Source: Candidatus Eremiobacter antarcticus (lineage in GTDB: Bacteria; Vulcanimicrobiota; Vulcanimicrobiia; Eremiobacterales; Eremiobacteraceae). Taken from it: a DNA stretch of 64,000 bases. Made by a program: the position numbers and the translations under genes. This document shows, piece after piece, positions 42,786 through 51,295 of this stretch. Location of the stretch: positions 55,723 through 119,722 of the forward strand of contig QHBK01000007.1 of assembly GCA_003244105.1 (NCBI GenBank), read 5' to 3'. How positions within the stretch are numbered: the first letter of the stretch is position 1; each line of letters begins with the position of its first letter. The notes below the pieces were generated by a model that was given only the letters and a program-made list of their open reading frames with translations, ran no database searches and was not told the DNA's origin.

Positions 42786-43167
42786 ACCACGACTCGTCCT
42801 CGACACAAATGTTTGGATATCGGCGCTCCTAAATAAAAATGGAGCGCCGTTTCGTATTGTGTCGCGATATTCGAACGGTGAAATCGAGATTATTACGAGT
42901 GAAGCGCTACTGGAAGAGCTCCGCGAGGTTCTTAGTCGGCGTAGGTTCGAACAGAAATATAGGATCACAAGAGAAGATATTGAGGCTTACACCGCGATGA
43001 TCCGACAAAGAGCGGTGGTTGTTGAAACCACCGGCGGAGTATTTGGGTGCGAGGATCCGGATGACGACGTTGCAATCGAAACTGCTATCAAGGGGCGGGC
43101 GGACGCAGTGGTTAGCGGAGATGCCCATCTAACGGGCGATTACAACTTGGTCGCGCTACTCAACTAG
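42778..43167 (+). CDS. PIN-domain toxin, COG1569-type
   Basis: A 129-residue PIN-domain nuclease. Acidic site residues are visible at the N-terminus (VLDTNVWISALL), in the middle (SEALLEELREVL) and in the catalytic CEDPDDDVAIETA block, as in the 'putative toxin-antitoxin toxin component, PIN family'. TTG start, overlapping the antitoxin stop. The C-terminus ends soon after SGDAHLTGDYN, where relatives usually continue with a REFL-like segment, so slight truncation is possible. The likely action is RNA cleavage when free of antitoxin. Confidence 0.85.
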   Translation: MRKPRLVLDTNVWISALLNKNGAPFRIVSRYSNGEIEIITSEALLEELREVLSRRRFEQKYRITREDIEAYTAMIRQRAVVVETTGGVFGCEDPDDDVAIETAIKGRADAVVSGDAHLTGDYNLVALLN

Positions 43168-43206
43168 CACCCACGCCGCCCTATAGGACAGGTGGACGCA
43201 AATCAT

Positions 43207-43255
43207 GCGCCCCAAGCGGGCGCTCTCTTTATTTTCTACCCGTTGAGGCTGCCTT
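43207..43255. repeat. Right boundary repeat overlapping the 3' end of larE
   Basis: Second copy of the boundary unit. It starts at GCGCCCC, without the GAGA arm that completes the stem in the left copy, and includes the last codons of larE. The distance between copies is 1232 bp. Confidence 0.8.
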
Positions 43256-44039
43256 GGCGATAGCCGCGCGCATCTATCTCAATCGTTTCGTAACCGACGG
43301 AGCGCAGAGCGGATGCGATGCGCTCGCGAGAAGCGGTGAGCTGCGGCACCTGTTGCAACGGCACTTCTATGCGCGCCGACTCGCCAAAGTGGCGGACTCG
43401 CACGACCTCATACCCGAGCGAACGCAGATAGCTTTCGGCCAGATCGATGCGTCGAAGATCCCCGATCTCTATGCGCTGCCCGTATGGCACTCGGGAGGAC
43501 AGACAAGGAGTGGCGGGCTTGCTCCACACCGGCAGACCCAAACGCCGCGCCAACGCACGAACATCATCTTTGCGCAGACCGCACTCCGCCAACGGGCTGC
43601 GCACGCCCAAACGAAGCGCGGCTTCATGGCCGGGGCGGCGGTCCAACGGAGCCGTGCCGTCATCCGCATTGAATCCGTCCACGACATGCATACAGCCGTG
43701 AGCGCGTGCGAACTCCCAAAGCTTGGTGAACAACTCTTCTTTGCAGTAGTAACAGCGGTTGTGTGGATTTGACCGGTACGATGGGTTCTCGAACTCCCGC
43801 GTCTCGACGATCTTGTGGCGCGCGCCGAGATCTTTGGCCAAACGCACGGCTGCTGCAAGCTCGCTTGGAGCCATCGACGCAGAGCGGCCTGTCAGCGCCA
43901 TTGCGTCCCTGCCCAGCTCCCGCACCGCGACTGCCAAGACCACAGCACTGTCGACGCCGCCGGAATAGGCGATCACGACTCGGCGCATGGCGCGCAACGC
44001 CGCTCGGAGCGAATCTTCCCTTGCGTCGTTAACGGCCAT
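43236..44039 (-). CDS. larE: ATP-dependent sacrificial sulfur transferase LarE
   Basis: A 267-residue PP-loop ATPase: AYSGGVDSAV (residues 24-33), then CYYCKEELF and GFNADD. The sulfur-donating Cys is at 179 in PATPCLSSRVPYG, the single-Cys (sacrificial) type. LarE thiolates the nicotinate-derived precursor in nickel-pincer nucleotide synthesis. It lies 8 bp downstream of larB. The last codons lie inside the boundary repeat of the toxin-antitoxin islet. Confidence 0.9.
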   Translation of the reverse strand: MAVNDAREDSLRAALRAMRRVVIAYSGGVDSAVVLAVAVRELGRDAMALTGRSASMAPSELAAAVRLAKDLGARHKIVETREFENPSYRSNPHNRCYYCKEELFTKLWEFARAHGCMHVVDGFNADDGTAPLDRRPGHEAALRLGVRSPLAECGLRKDDVRALARRLGLPVWSKPATPCLSSRVPYGQRIEIGDLRRIDLAESYLRSLGYEVVRVRHFGESARIEVPLQQVPQLTASRERIASALRSVGYETIEIDARGYRQGSLNG

Positions 44040-44047
44040 TGGTTCGG

Positions 44048-44740
44048 TCAGCCGGCGTTGAGCGGCGCTTCGGCAGCCGCGGCGACCGCATGGTTGATGC
44101 GCGATGCGATGCAGGCCGCACCGAAGCCGTTATCGATGTTGACGACCGCCACGCCGCCCGGGCAGGCATTGAGCATGGCCAGCAGCGCGGCCAGACCGTC
44201 GAAGGATGCGCCGTATCCTACGCTGGTCGGCGTCGCGATCACGGGCTTGGTCGTCAGGCCGGCGATGACCGCGGGCAGCGCGCCGTCCATGCCGGCGACC
44301 GCCACGATGACGTTGGCCGTGCGCAACAATTCACAATGCGCCAAGACGCGGTGCAGCCCGGCGATGCCAACATCGTGCACCTCGCTTACATGGTTGCCCA
44401 TGCAGGCAAGGGCAACCGAAGCTTCGGCCGCGACCGGCCCATCTGACGTGCCGGCCGATACGACGGCGACCGAACCGACTTTGGGCAACGCTTCCCTATG
44501 CCATGCGATGATGCGAGCCGTCGCGTCGTAGGTGGCATCCGGAAGCTGCGCCTGCACCGCGCGAAACGCGCCTTCGCTCGCGCGAGTGGCCAGCATCAAC
44601 GGCGATCTGTTTGCAATAGACGCGGCGATGGAAGCTATCTGGCCGTCGGTCTTTCCAGGGCAAAAGATGACTTCCGGAAAACCCGTGCGGGTCATGCGCT
44701 CGTGATCGAGCGTGGCATAGCTCAGACCATTGTCAGCCAT
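44048..44740 (-). CDS. larB: Nickel pincer cofactor carboxylase LarB
   Basis: The protein carries the PurE-like LarB core: TGFPEVIFCPGKTDGQI, VVSAGTSDGPVAAEASVALA, VIVAVAGMDGALPAVIAGLT and PTSVGYGASFDG. LarB carboxylates and hydrolyses nicotinic acid adenine dinucleotide to start pincer-cofactor synthesis. With the ATG at 44740 it has 230 residues, shorter than typical (about 245-250), because the N-terminal helix is reduced; a longer reading upstream looks like noise. Divergent from the Tag-like gene, with only 35 bp between. Confidence 0.86.
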   Translation of the reverse strand: MADNGLSYATLDHERMTRTGFPEVIFCPGKTDGQIASIAASIANRSPLMLATRASEGAFRAVQAQLPDATYDATARIIAWHREALPKVGSVAVVSAGTSDGPVAAEASVALACMGNHVSEVHDVGIAGLHRVLAHCELLRTANVIVAVAGMDGALPAVIAGLTTKPVIATPTSVGYGASFDGLAALLAMLNACPGGVAVVNIDNGFGAACIASRINHAVAAAAEAPLNAG

Positions 44741-44775
44741 GCGGGCCCTGTTCGCCGGAAAAGAGCTGCCGTCAT

Positions 44776-45375
44776 TTGAAGCGCAAGCCGAGAAAGCGCA
44801 AGCGTGCGCCTTCCAAGCCGGAGCCTGCGGCTTCGCCGGCGGCACTGCATCCGCGCATCGAGCCGCGATCGCTTGCGGACTACCTCAAGGTCATGAGCCG
44901 GGCAGTCTTCCAAGCCGGCTTGAGCTGGGCGCAGATCAACGCGCAGTGGGAGGGGATGTGCGAAGCGTTCGACCAGTTTGAACCCGCCGTCGTCGCGAGG
45001 TACAAGCACAAAGACGTGCGGCGGATTCTCGCCACGCCCGGTGTTGTGCACAGCGAGCGCAAGGTCCAGGCGACCATCCACAACACGCGCACGCTGCAAG
45101 CGCTCGAGCGGGAGCACGGGAGCGTGCGCAAGTACCTGCGCTCCTTTCGAAGCTACCAGGACCTCTCTGCAGACCTGCAAGAGCGATTTTCCCACATCGG
45201 CGAGATCAGCGCGTACTACTTTGTCTTCCGAGTGGGCGAGACCGTACCGCCGTTCGGGCGATGGGTGAAAACCGTCAAAGGCGACCATCCCCGCATCCGC
45301 GAGATGGTGAAGCTCTTCTCCAAACAAAATGAGGCCGTTATGGAAACGATGCCTGAATCGAGCCGATCGGCATAG
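44776..45375 (+). CDS. DNA-3-methyladenine glycosylase I (Tag)-like protein
   Basis: A 199-residue protein with a basic Lys/Arg-rich N-terminus followed by the Tag-like HhH-fold domain: YLKVMSRAVFQAGLSWAQIN, FDQFEPAVVARY, ATPGVVHSERKVQATIHNTR and a conserved FSHIGEISAYYFVFRVGE. Tag enzymes excise 3-methyladenine from alkylated DNA. The usual N-terminal RCxW zinc-binding part is missing, so activity may differ. TTG start with weak support. Convergent with the DUF1579-like gene. Confidence 0.72.
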   Translation: MKRKPRKRKRAPSKPEPAASPAALHPRIEPRSLADYLKVMSRAVFQAGLSWAQINAQWEGMCEAFDQFEPAVVARYKHKDVRRILATPGVVHSERKVQATIHNTRTLQALEREHGSVRKYLRSFRSYQDLSADLQERFSHIGEISAYYFVFRVGETVPPFGRWVKTVKGDHPRIREMVKLFSKQNEAVMETMPESSRSA

Positions 45376-45419
45376 GCATCGAAGAGCTCGTTCGCGCCGC
45401 AAGCATTCCGGCAACCGAG

Positions 45420-45530
45420 TTGCGGTTGCCGGATGATGACCTCTATCCCGACCGCGACGCCATCGACGCGGTCATGGCTGCGAACGGCGTGAAGATCTGG
45501 GGCCCTCCTCCGACCGCCGCGGTTTTATGA
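45420..45530 (+). CDS. Small orphan frame downstream of the Tag-like gene
   Basis: A protein-like frame (ATELRLPDDDLYPDRDAID, then AVMAANGVKIWGPPP and a final TAAVL) is open from 45357. It has no ATG, GTG or TTG until 45420, and lies one frame off the Tag-like gene, whose stop is at 45375. It could be a coupled small protein starting with a non-standard codon, or the tail of the Tag-like gene after a frameshift. The coordinates given use the TTG. Confidence 0.3.
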   Translation: MRLPDDDLYPDRDAIDAVMAANGVKIWGPPPTAAVL

Positions 45531-46058
45531 TTTAGTGCAAACCGTGTCGTCAGTCTGTTTCCACGTATCCCCGTCTTTGTACGACCCCACGTGCCGCAGT
45601 TTGTTTTTGTCCATGACCGTGACCGTATCCCGGCTGGTGGACGTCTTGCCGCCATACGTGTACGGGCCCTCAAACACCATCGTGTTTCCGTTCATGCCAG
45701 ACGACGTCGACATTCCGTGGCCGCCCATGTTATCCACCGCTATGGACGTCCATGATGACGCCGCCTTATCGTAGCGAAAATACGAGTCCGAGGTGTAGAC
45801 TTTACCGGTGTAATGCTGATGGACCCACGCGCCGCCGAGCGCGGAATCGAAGGTCATGGTGTCGGTCTCCGTATGTGCGGGCATGTTCGGGCCCATAGCC
45901 GATACGTTCGCTACACAGGTCCAAGTGCCAAAGAATGCGGCAAAGCCGGCGTTCGGGTCCCCTTGCATCGGGGTATCAGCTTTGGATGTGGCAGCCGCCA
46001 AACACAACGCGGTCGTCAATACGGCAGCTGCGAACAGGCTCTTTGGTGGTCTCGTCAT
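45525..46058 (-). CDS. Secreted DUF1579-like protein
   Basis: A 177-residue protein with a signal peptide (MTRPPKSLFAAAVLTTALCLAAA, cleavage SKA-D). Its domain looks like the DUF1579 beta-sheet family: FFGTWTCVANVSAMG, MTFDSALGGAWVHQHYTGK, SYFRYDKAASSWTSIAVD and GKTSTSRDTVTVMDK. The ligand and role are unknown. It is in the periplasm or outside. Lies 11 bp after the amidase on the same strand. Confidence 0.75.
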   Translation of the reverse strand: MTRPPKSLFAAAVLTTALCLAAATSKADTPMQGDPNAGFAAFFGTWTCVANVSAMGPNMPAHTETDTMTFDSALGGAWVHQHYTGKVYTSDSYFRYDKAASSWTSIAVDNMGGHGMSTSSGMNGNTMVFEGPYTYGGKTSTSRDTVTVMDKNKLRHVGSYKDGDTWKQTDDTVCTKS

Positions 46059-46069
46059 TCATCGCTCCT

Positions 46070-47473
46070 TTAAGAAACAGCAACAGGCGGACGTTTGTGG
46101 TGGAAGGCCGTTTGCCTTTGGAACCGAGCCGCTAGCGCTACGATATCCGGCTCAGCAAATGCGGGACCGGCGATCATGAGGCCGGTCGGAAGCCCGAGAT
46201 GTCCAAAACCGCTGGGCACGCTGATCGCGGGAATGCCCGCCAAATTGCACGCAGTGATGAAGGGGCCGTCGTCCGTTCCCGGATAGGCTTTGTCAAACGG
46301 GAGGTCGATGGGATACGACACCGTGCTGTAAGTGGGCCCCACGAGCACATCGACCGTTTCGAATATCTTCGCGAAGGCTGAGCGCAGCGGCGGCCGCCGG
46401 CGCATTGCGTCGATGTAATCGACGGCGCTGATGGTGAGCGACGAGTAGCCGCCGCGCCGGCCCAAGGGGCTGGCCAGGCTTTGCACGCGGCCGTCTTCGA
46501 TGATGTCGCGAAACGCGGAACCGGCCTCTCCCGAGATGACCGCACCGATCATCGCATTGTATGGAAAATCCGGCAAAGCGATGTGTTCAACCGTTCCCAT
46601 GGTGCCTAAGACGCGCAGCGCCGCCTCGAAGTTGTGCCGGACTTCGGGCTGAACCTTATCAGTGACATGGGCGGGGACTCCGATGCGCCACGTCTTGCGT
46701 TCAGAGGGCGCCGCATTGCGCGCCGGTGTGTCCACCGACGTGCGATCCAACGGGTCTCTTCCCGCCATGGCGTTCAACACCAGGTCGGCGTCTTGTGCGC
46801 TTCTGCAGAAGGGCCCGACTTTGTCGAGCGTCCAGCTCAACGCCATCGCGCCATGCCGGCTCACGAGTCCGTACGTCGGCCGCAAACCCGTAACACCGCA
46901 ATAGCTCGCCGGATTCATGATGGAGCCGTCGGTCTCCGAGCCGATGGCGAACGGAACCAAACCGGCGCTCACGCTCGCAGCCGACCCGCTGGAAGATCCG
47001 CCGCTCCAATGATCCAGGCTCCACGGGGTCCTGCAAGCGCCCGTGAGCGATGCGCCTGCTTCGTTGTATCCCATGCCCCCCGCGAGCTCTATCATCGCAA
47101 GTTTCGCGACAAGCACCGCTCCGGCGTCGTGAAGGCGCCGCACGACGGTCGCATCGCTGTCAAACACCTGCCGGCGGTACGGCGCTGCGCCCCAGGTCGT
47201 AGGCGCGCCGCGCGCCGCGAACAGATCCTTCGCGCCGTACGGGATGCCATGCAGCGGCCCGCGATCTTTGCCGGCGGCAAGTTCAGCGTCGGCCGCTTTG
47301 GCTTCTTGCAGTGCTCTGCTTGGCATCAGCGCGGCGACGCTGTGCAAGCGGGGTCCCAAACGGGCGAGCCGGTCTAAGCAATACTTGGCGAGTTCGACGC
47401 TGCTGATCTGCCGTGCGCGCAACATCTTCCCCAGCGAGGGAATCGTTTGGAATGCCGGTTCGTCCGTCCTCAT
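46070..47473 (-). CDS. Amidase signature enzyme
   Basis: A 467-residue amidase-signature hydrolase with the Ser-Ser-Lys triad: Lys82 in PYGAKDLFAARG, cis-Ser in GGSSSGSAA (160-162) and the nucleophile Ser184 in ETDGSI. It would hydrolyse an amide of unknown kind. Its ATG overlaps the stop of the upstream small exported protein (ATGA), indicating translational coupling. Confidence 0.88.
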   Translation of the reverse strand: MRTDEPAFQTIPSLGKMLRARQISSVELAKYCLDRLARLGPRLHSVAALMPSRALQEAKAADAELAAGKDRGPLHGIPYGAKDLFAARGAPTTWGAAPYRRQVFDSDATVVRRLHDAGAVLVAKLAMIELAGGMGYNEAGASLTGACRTPWSLDHWSGGSSSGSAASVSAGLVPFAIGSETDGSIMNPASYCGVTGLRPTYGLVSRHGAMALSWTLDKVGPFCRSAQDADLVLNAMAGRDPLDRTSVDTPARNAAPSERKTWRIGVPAHVTDKVQPEVRHNFEAALRVLGTMGTVEHIALPDFPYNAMIGAVISGEAGSAFRDIIEDGRVQSLASPLGRRGGYSSLTISAVDYIDAMRRRPPLRSAFAKIFETVDVLVGPTYSTVSYPIDLPFDKAYPGTDDGPFITACNLAGIPAISVPSGFGHLGLPTGLMIAGPAFAEPDIVALAARFQRQTAFHHKRPPVAVS

Positions 47474-47805
47474 CGCAGTTCGCTTCGGGGTTGCGGGCTG
47501 ATGGGGATGTCCTCTGATGCGACGAACAGGAAATCCGGCTCGGGCAAGTGCGCGTTGCTTTTATTGCGGAAGGCGGCGTTGACCGCGAACCCGTCGTCGA
47601 TGTCGCCGGCGATCTTTTCCGTCAGCGAGTTCGAGAGACGCGCCCTCGGCAAAGTGCGCTGAAGCCAACGCGCAAGCGCGAGCGCTACGGCTGACGGTCC
47701 GCGCTTTGCGGCCGGCGCTGCGGCAGCCAGGTCCGCCTTTGCCAGCGTAGATACGACGGCGGCTGCGATGGCCGCGTGCTCCAGAAATCTCTTCCGTGTG
47801 GTCAT
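47470..47805 (-). CDS. Small exported protein coupled to amidase
   Basis: A 111-residue protein with an N-terminal signal (MTTRKRFLEHAAIAAAVVSTL, cleavage near AAAAP) and a mature part rich in Ala/Arg with LVFVASEDIPISP-like strands. It overlaps the amidase start by 4 bp. No family known. It may be an accessory or localisation partner of the amidase. Confidence 0.6.
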   Translation of the reverse strand: MTTRKRFLEHAAIAAAVVSTLAKADLAAAAPAAKRGPSAVALALARWLQRTLPRARLSNSLTEKIAGDIDDGFAVNAAFRNKSNAHLPEPDFLFVASEDIPISPQPRSELR

Positions 47806-47834
47806 CTAGATTCGTCACTCCCCACAGCGTGCAA

Positions 47835-47860
47835 AAAGCCGGGCGCTGCAACGCCCGGCT
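47835..47860 (-). terminator. Terminator of the cytochrome c gene
   Basis: The perfect arms AGCCGGGCG and CGCCCGGCT are followed on the minus strand by a TTTTT tract. It lies 44 bp beyond the cytochrome stop. Confidence 0.75.
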
Positions 47861-47904
47861 CTTGCGTGGATGACAGTCCGCGGCACGATCGCGCTAGCGC
47901 GCGG

Positions 47905-48285
47905 TCAGCGGAGGCTTCTCAAGTAAGCGGTAATCGCTTGCGCGTCGCTGCGGCTGAAGCGGAACTGAGGCATCGGTGGACGCGCTCGCCCCCCGCCCGG
48001 CAACAAGCCCGTCTGGAAAAACCTCACCGCTGCCGGTTGCGAGAGCATCGGCAGGCCCGCGATCTTGGGAGCGTAGTACGCGATGGGCATGCCCGGCCTC
48101 ATGAAACCGAGCTGCATGCCCTGTAGGCGCGCACCGTGGCAGTCGACGCACTTGACCCCGTCGTTTGTCAAGTACCGTCCGCGGCTGACCATGTCATCGC
48201 GGTCGGCCGACGCATGGACAGGGAATAACCCCACCGTCACAACCGCGAGCGCGATCACGGAAGCGCAAGCAACGATGAAACGCAA
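47905..48285 (-). CDS. Monohaem c-type cytochrome
   Basis: A 126-residue secreted cytochrome: signal peptide (MRFIVACASVIALAVVTVGL, cleavage near ASA), then a haem-binding CVDCH at residues 46-50, with a likely axial Met in PPMPQF near the end. The TTG start has AAAGGAG 7 nt before it. It probably carries electrons in the periplasm; the partner is not adjacent. Confidence 0.88.
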   Translation of the reverse strand: MRFIVACASVIALAVVTVGLFPVHASADRDDMVSRGRYLTNDGVKCVDCHGARLQGMQLGFMRPGMPIAYYAPKIAGLPMLSQPAAVRFFQTGLLPGGGRARPPMPQFRFSRSDAQAITAYLRSLR

Positions 48286-48377
48286 GCTCTGATCTCCTTT
48301 CTTGGCGGAATCGGTTGCGGCAGCAAACCGGCTGCGGTCCGAACAACGGCTGCAACTTCAAAAACAGCCGCTCCGAC

Positions 48378-48758
48378 TCATTCCTTGATATGGTGGAGGA
48401 TGAAGCTGTTGCCCTCGCTGTCCTTGGCGAACGCCATCGTGCAATGCTTGTCGTCATGGAGCTCTCCATCGTCCTCGAACTCGACGCCTTTTTGTTTGAG
48501 GTCGGCGACGGCGGCCCTCACATCGGCCACGCGGAACATGACGCCGGAACCGGGGTTCCACGTTCCGTCGTGCGTCTTGTACAGTTCGAATGTCGTGCCG
48601 TCCTCGAACGTGAACTCGGCGCCGGTGCCCTCCGGATATACTCTGGTCGGCTTGAGCCCCATGGCGTCGCACCAGAACTTGATCGCTCTGTCCGTATCTT
48701 TGACCAAGTAGGAAACGCAATCAATGCCGGTGATGGCGTTCGCTTGAGCAACCTCCAT
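48378..48758 (-). CDS. VOC (glyoxalase-like) protein, copy 2
   Basis: A 126-residue vicinal-oxygen-chelate protein: ITGIDCVSYLVKDTDRAIKF, VMFRVADVRAAVADLKQKG and HCTMAFAKDSEGNSFILHH. This is the two-beta-alpha-beta-beta-beta fold of glyoxalases and resistance proteins. About four-fifths of its residues match the copy upstream, with the same ending FILHHIKE. Substrate unknown. Confidence 0.85.
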   Translation of the reverse strand: MEVAQANAITGIDCVSYLVKDTDRAIKFWCDAMGLKPTRVYPEGTGAEFTFEDGTTFELYKTHDGTWNPGSGVMFRVADVRAAVADLKQKGVEFEDDGELHDDKHCTMAFAKDSEGNSFILHHIKE

Positions 48759-48784
48759 CTTTCATCCCCTTGAGAAAAGCGTAC

Positions 48785-49165
48785 TCATTCCTTGATATGG
48801 TGGAGGATGAAGCTATTGCCCTCGCTGTCCTTGGCGAAGGCCATCATGCAATGTTCGCCGTCGTAGATCTCCCCATTGTCGTCGAACTCGACGCCCTTTT
48901 GCTTGAGGCCGGCGACGGCGGCCTTCACGTCGGCCACTCGAAACAACACACCTGAGCCCGCGGTCCAGGTGCCGTCGTGCATCTTGTACAGGCCGAATGT
49001 CGTGCCGTCATTGAAGGTGAATTCGGCACCGGCGCCTCCCGGATATTCCATGGTCGGCTTGAGGCCGATGGTGTCGCGCCAAAACTTGATCGCTCTGTCC
49101 ATATCTTTGACCAAGTACGTCGTGCAATCGATGCCGGTGATAGCGTTCGCTTGAGCAACCTGCAT
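48785..49165 (-). CDS. VOC (glyoxalase-like) protein, copy 1
   Basis: The first of two tandem VOC genes (126 aa from the ATG at 49165, with AAGGAGATG before it). Same fold and motifs as its neighbour: ITGIDCTTYLVKDMDRAIKF, VLFRVADVKAAVAGLKQKG. The 26-bp gap and high identity point to a recent tandem duplication. Confidence 0.85.
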   Translation of the reverse strand: MQVAQANAITGIDCTTYLVKDMDRAIKFWRDTIGLKPTMEYPGGAGAEFTFNDGTTFGLYKMHDGTWTAGSGVLFRVADVKAAVAGLKQKGVEFDDNGEIYDGEHCMMAFAKDSEGNSFILHHIKE

Positions 49166-49228
49166 TTTTTCATCTCCTTGCAGAAACAACGTGGGACCCC
49201 GTATGTTTGGTGTGGCTGACGAGCCCCC

Positions 49229-51235
49229 CTACCGCCGCAGGTAGCGATCCATCCACGCGATCCAGCGGCGATACACGTCAATGGTCCGCACCGGGTCGTC
49301 CGGGAAGTGCGTGTTCACGGGGTAGGCGATGAACTGCACGGTGACGTGGTTGTCTTTGAGCGCGTGATACATCTCGTAGGAATTGATGATCGGAACGTTC
49401 GCATCGCCCGTGTCTGCCATGATGAGGGTGGGAGCCTTGATGCGCCTCTGATAGGCGATGGGCGATTGGGTCCGCCAACCTGCCTGGTGGCTTCCCGCGA
49501 ACGGCGGGCCGCCGAGATAGAACAGATCGTTGTTCACATACCATGAAATCGCGTAGTCCATGATCCAGTCGTTGAGCGCCGCACCCTGCACGGCGGCTTT
49601 CCAGACATCGTAGTGTCCCTCGAGCCACGACGTCATGAATCCGCCGTACGACCAGCCGGACACCGCCATGCGGCTCGAGTCCACGATGCCCAGCCGCTGC
49701 ACGGCTGCCACCCCGGCCATCACATCCTTGCCGGGTCCGTCGCCCGTGTCGCCGGTGATGGCCCGCTCGTACGCATCGCCGAGGTTCGTGCTGCCGCGAT
49801 AGTTCGGCGCGAACACCAAATAACCGCGCGCGGCAAGCAGTTGCTCGAGATCGGCGAAACCTTGAGTCGTCGCGGATTCAGGACCGCCGTGGATGACGAG
49901 AACCAGCGGGTACTTCTTCCCTTTGATGAACTGCGGGGGATAGATCAAAACACCATCCTCCGCGAACCCGCCCGGTCCCGTCCAATCTACAGGTTGAGAG
50001 TCGCCCAATTGCAATGAAGCGATCGCCTTGTTGTAATTCGTCAGCATCTGGGGCTTGACGTCAAGCGACGGCAAGAAGTAGAGCTCGGAGGCGCGGTGCG
50101 GCGTCTGTCCGATGAATGCAACCGCCCCTTTGCGCGAAACATCCGCGTCGTAGAACATGACGTCGCCCAAGTCGACGCGACGTGCCGGCCCTTGCAGCGG
50201 CTGAAGCCATAAAGCGTCCTTCGTCTTGTCCTCCGCGGCGACCAACAGCGCGTTGCCATCCGGCGTCCAGCGATACCACGTGATGGTGCGATCCAGCGCG
50301 GCGGTCATGTCTTTGCCGTTGCCGGCCCCGACGGCGGTCACGAGCACATCGTTGCCGTTGTCGTGGATGCCGTCTTTGGGCCACTGATACGCGAGCTGCG
50401 CTCCCAAGGGTGAGAACAGCGGCATGCTCTCCAGCCCGGCGTGGTCTGAGATGCGCCGCAACGCTCCGCTGCGCACGTCAACGATGGCCACGTTGGCTGC
50501 ATCGGAATCCCCGTAGTAAGGATTGGGGAAACGGCCGATCGCAATCGTTTTGCCGTCGGGCGACCACGACAGGGGCGATTGATTGCCGGGAACCGCTGTG
50601 GTTGAAATGCTCCACACGCCGCCCGTGAGGCGCCGAGTTTTTCCACCTGAAGACGGGACCAGCCACACGTGCGATGAGGTGGGCTTTTCGGTCGTCAGGT
50701 AATCGTTGTCGCCCACTTCAAATGCGTCGTTGTGCTTCTTGACCTGCGCTTTGTTCTTGGCTACATCGGCGCAGACGTATGCGATGGTCGCGCCATCCGG
50801 TTTCCACGCGAACTGCTGCACGTCGGTTTCGGCTTTGGTGACGGCGCGCGCATCGCCGCCGTTCATCGGCATGGCGAAGACCTGGTCGTGGTCGTTCTCG
50901 CCTTCGCCCGTCGCTGCGATGAATGCTAAGCTCTGGCCGTCCGGTGACCAACGCGGCGCACTCACGTCTTTTCTTCCGTAGGTCAGCTGGCGCAAGCCCC
51001 GCGTGCCGAGATCCAGCAGCACGATTTGCCCATCGTACGTGGCCTTCTCGACATCGGGGCGCGACAGAACGAACGCCACGCGCCCGCCGTCGGGTGAGAA
51101 ACGAGGCTCGGAGAGGCGGACGACCCGCTGCACGTCCGTCAGCTGGATGAAGCGCGCTTCCGAAACTTGAGGCACAAGCAATGAGAGCGCGCACGCGACG
51201 GCCACTGCGACCGCGAGCGCGAAACGATGCGACAT
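49229..51235 (-). CDS. Secreted S9 family peptidase (second copy type)
   Basis: A 668-residue S9 peptidase with signal peptide (FALAVAVAVACALSLLVP), an N-terminal TolB/WD-like propeller (SPDGGRVAFVLSRPD, SPDGQSLAFIAATG) and a C-terminal hydrolase domain with GWSYGGFMTSW (nucleophile), DTGDANVPI (acid) and NTHFPDDP (His). It resembles acylaminoacyl- or dipeptidyl-peptidase members. GGGAGGATCT precedes the ATG. Probably periplasmic peptide degradation. Confidence 0.9.
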   Translation of the reverse strand: MSHRFALAVAVAVACALSLLVPQVSEARFIQLTDVQRVVRLSEPRFSPDGGRVAFVLSRPDVEKATYDGQIVLLDLGTRGLRQLTYGRKDVSAPRWSPDGQSLAFIAATGEGENDHDQVFAMPMNGGDARAVTKAETDVQQFAWKPDGATIAYVCADVAKNKAQVKKHNDAFEVGDNDYLTTEKPTSSHVWLVPSSGGKTRRLTGGVWSISTTAVPGNQSPLSWSPDGKTIAIGRFPNPYYGDSDAANVAIVDVRSGALRRISDHAGLESMPLFSPLGAQLAYQWPKDGIHDNGNDVLVTAVGAGNGKDMTAALDRTITWYRWTPDGNALLVAAEDKTKDALWLQPLQGPARRVDLGDVMFYDADVSRKGAVAFIGQTPHRASELYFLPSLDVKPQMLTNYNKAIASLQLGDSQPVDWTGPGGFAEDGVLIYPPQFIKGKKYPLVLVIHGGPESATTQGFADLEQLLAARGYLVFAPNYRGSTNLGDAYERAITGDTGDGPGKDVMAGVAAVQRLGIVDSSRMAVSGWSYGGFMTSWLEGHYDVWKAAVQGAALNDWIMDYAISWYVNNDLFYLGGPPFAGSHQAGWRTQSPIAYQRRIKAPTLIMADTGDANVPIINSYEMYHALKDNHVTVQFIAYPVNTHFPDDPVRTIDVYRRWIAWMDRYLRR

Positions 51236-51295
51236 CGGAGATCCTCCCGGCGGCGAGGTTACACGCCAGGAGCGTTTTTGCTTTTCTGGCTGGTT

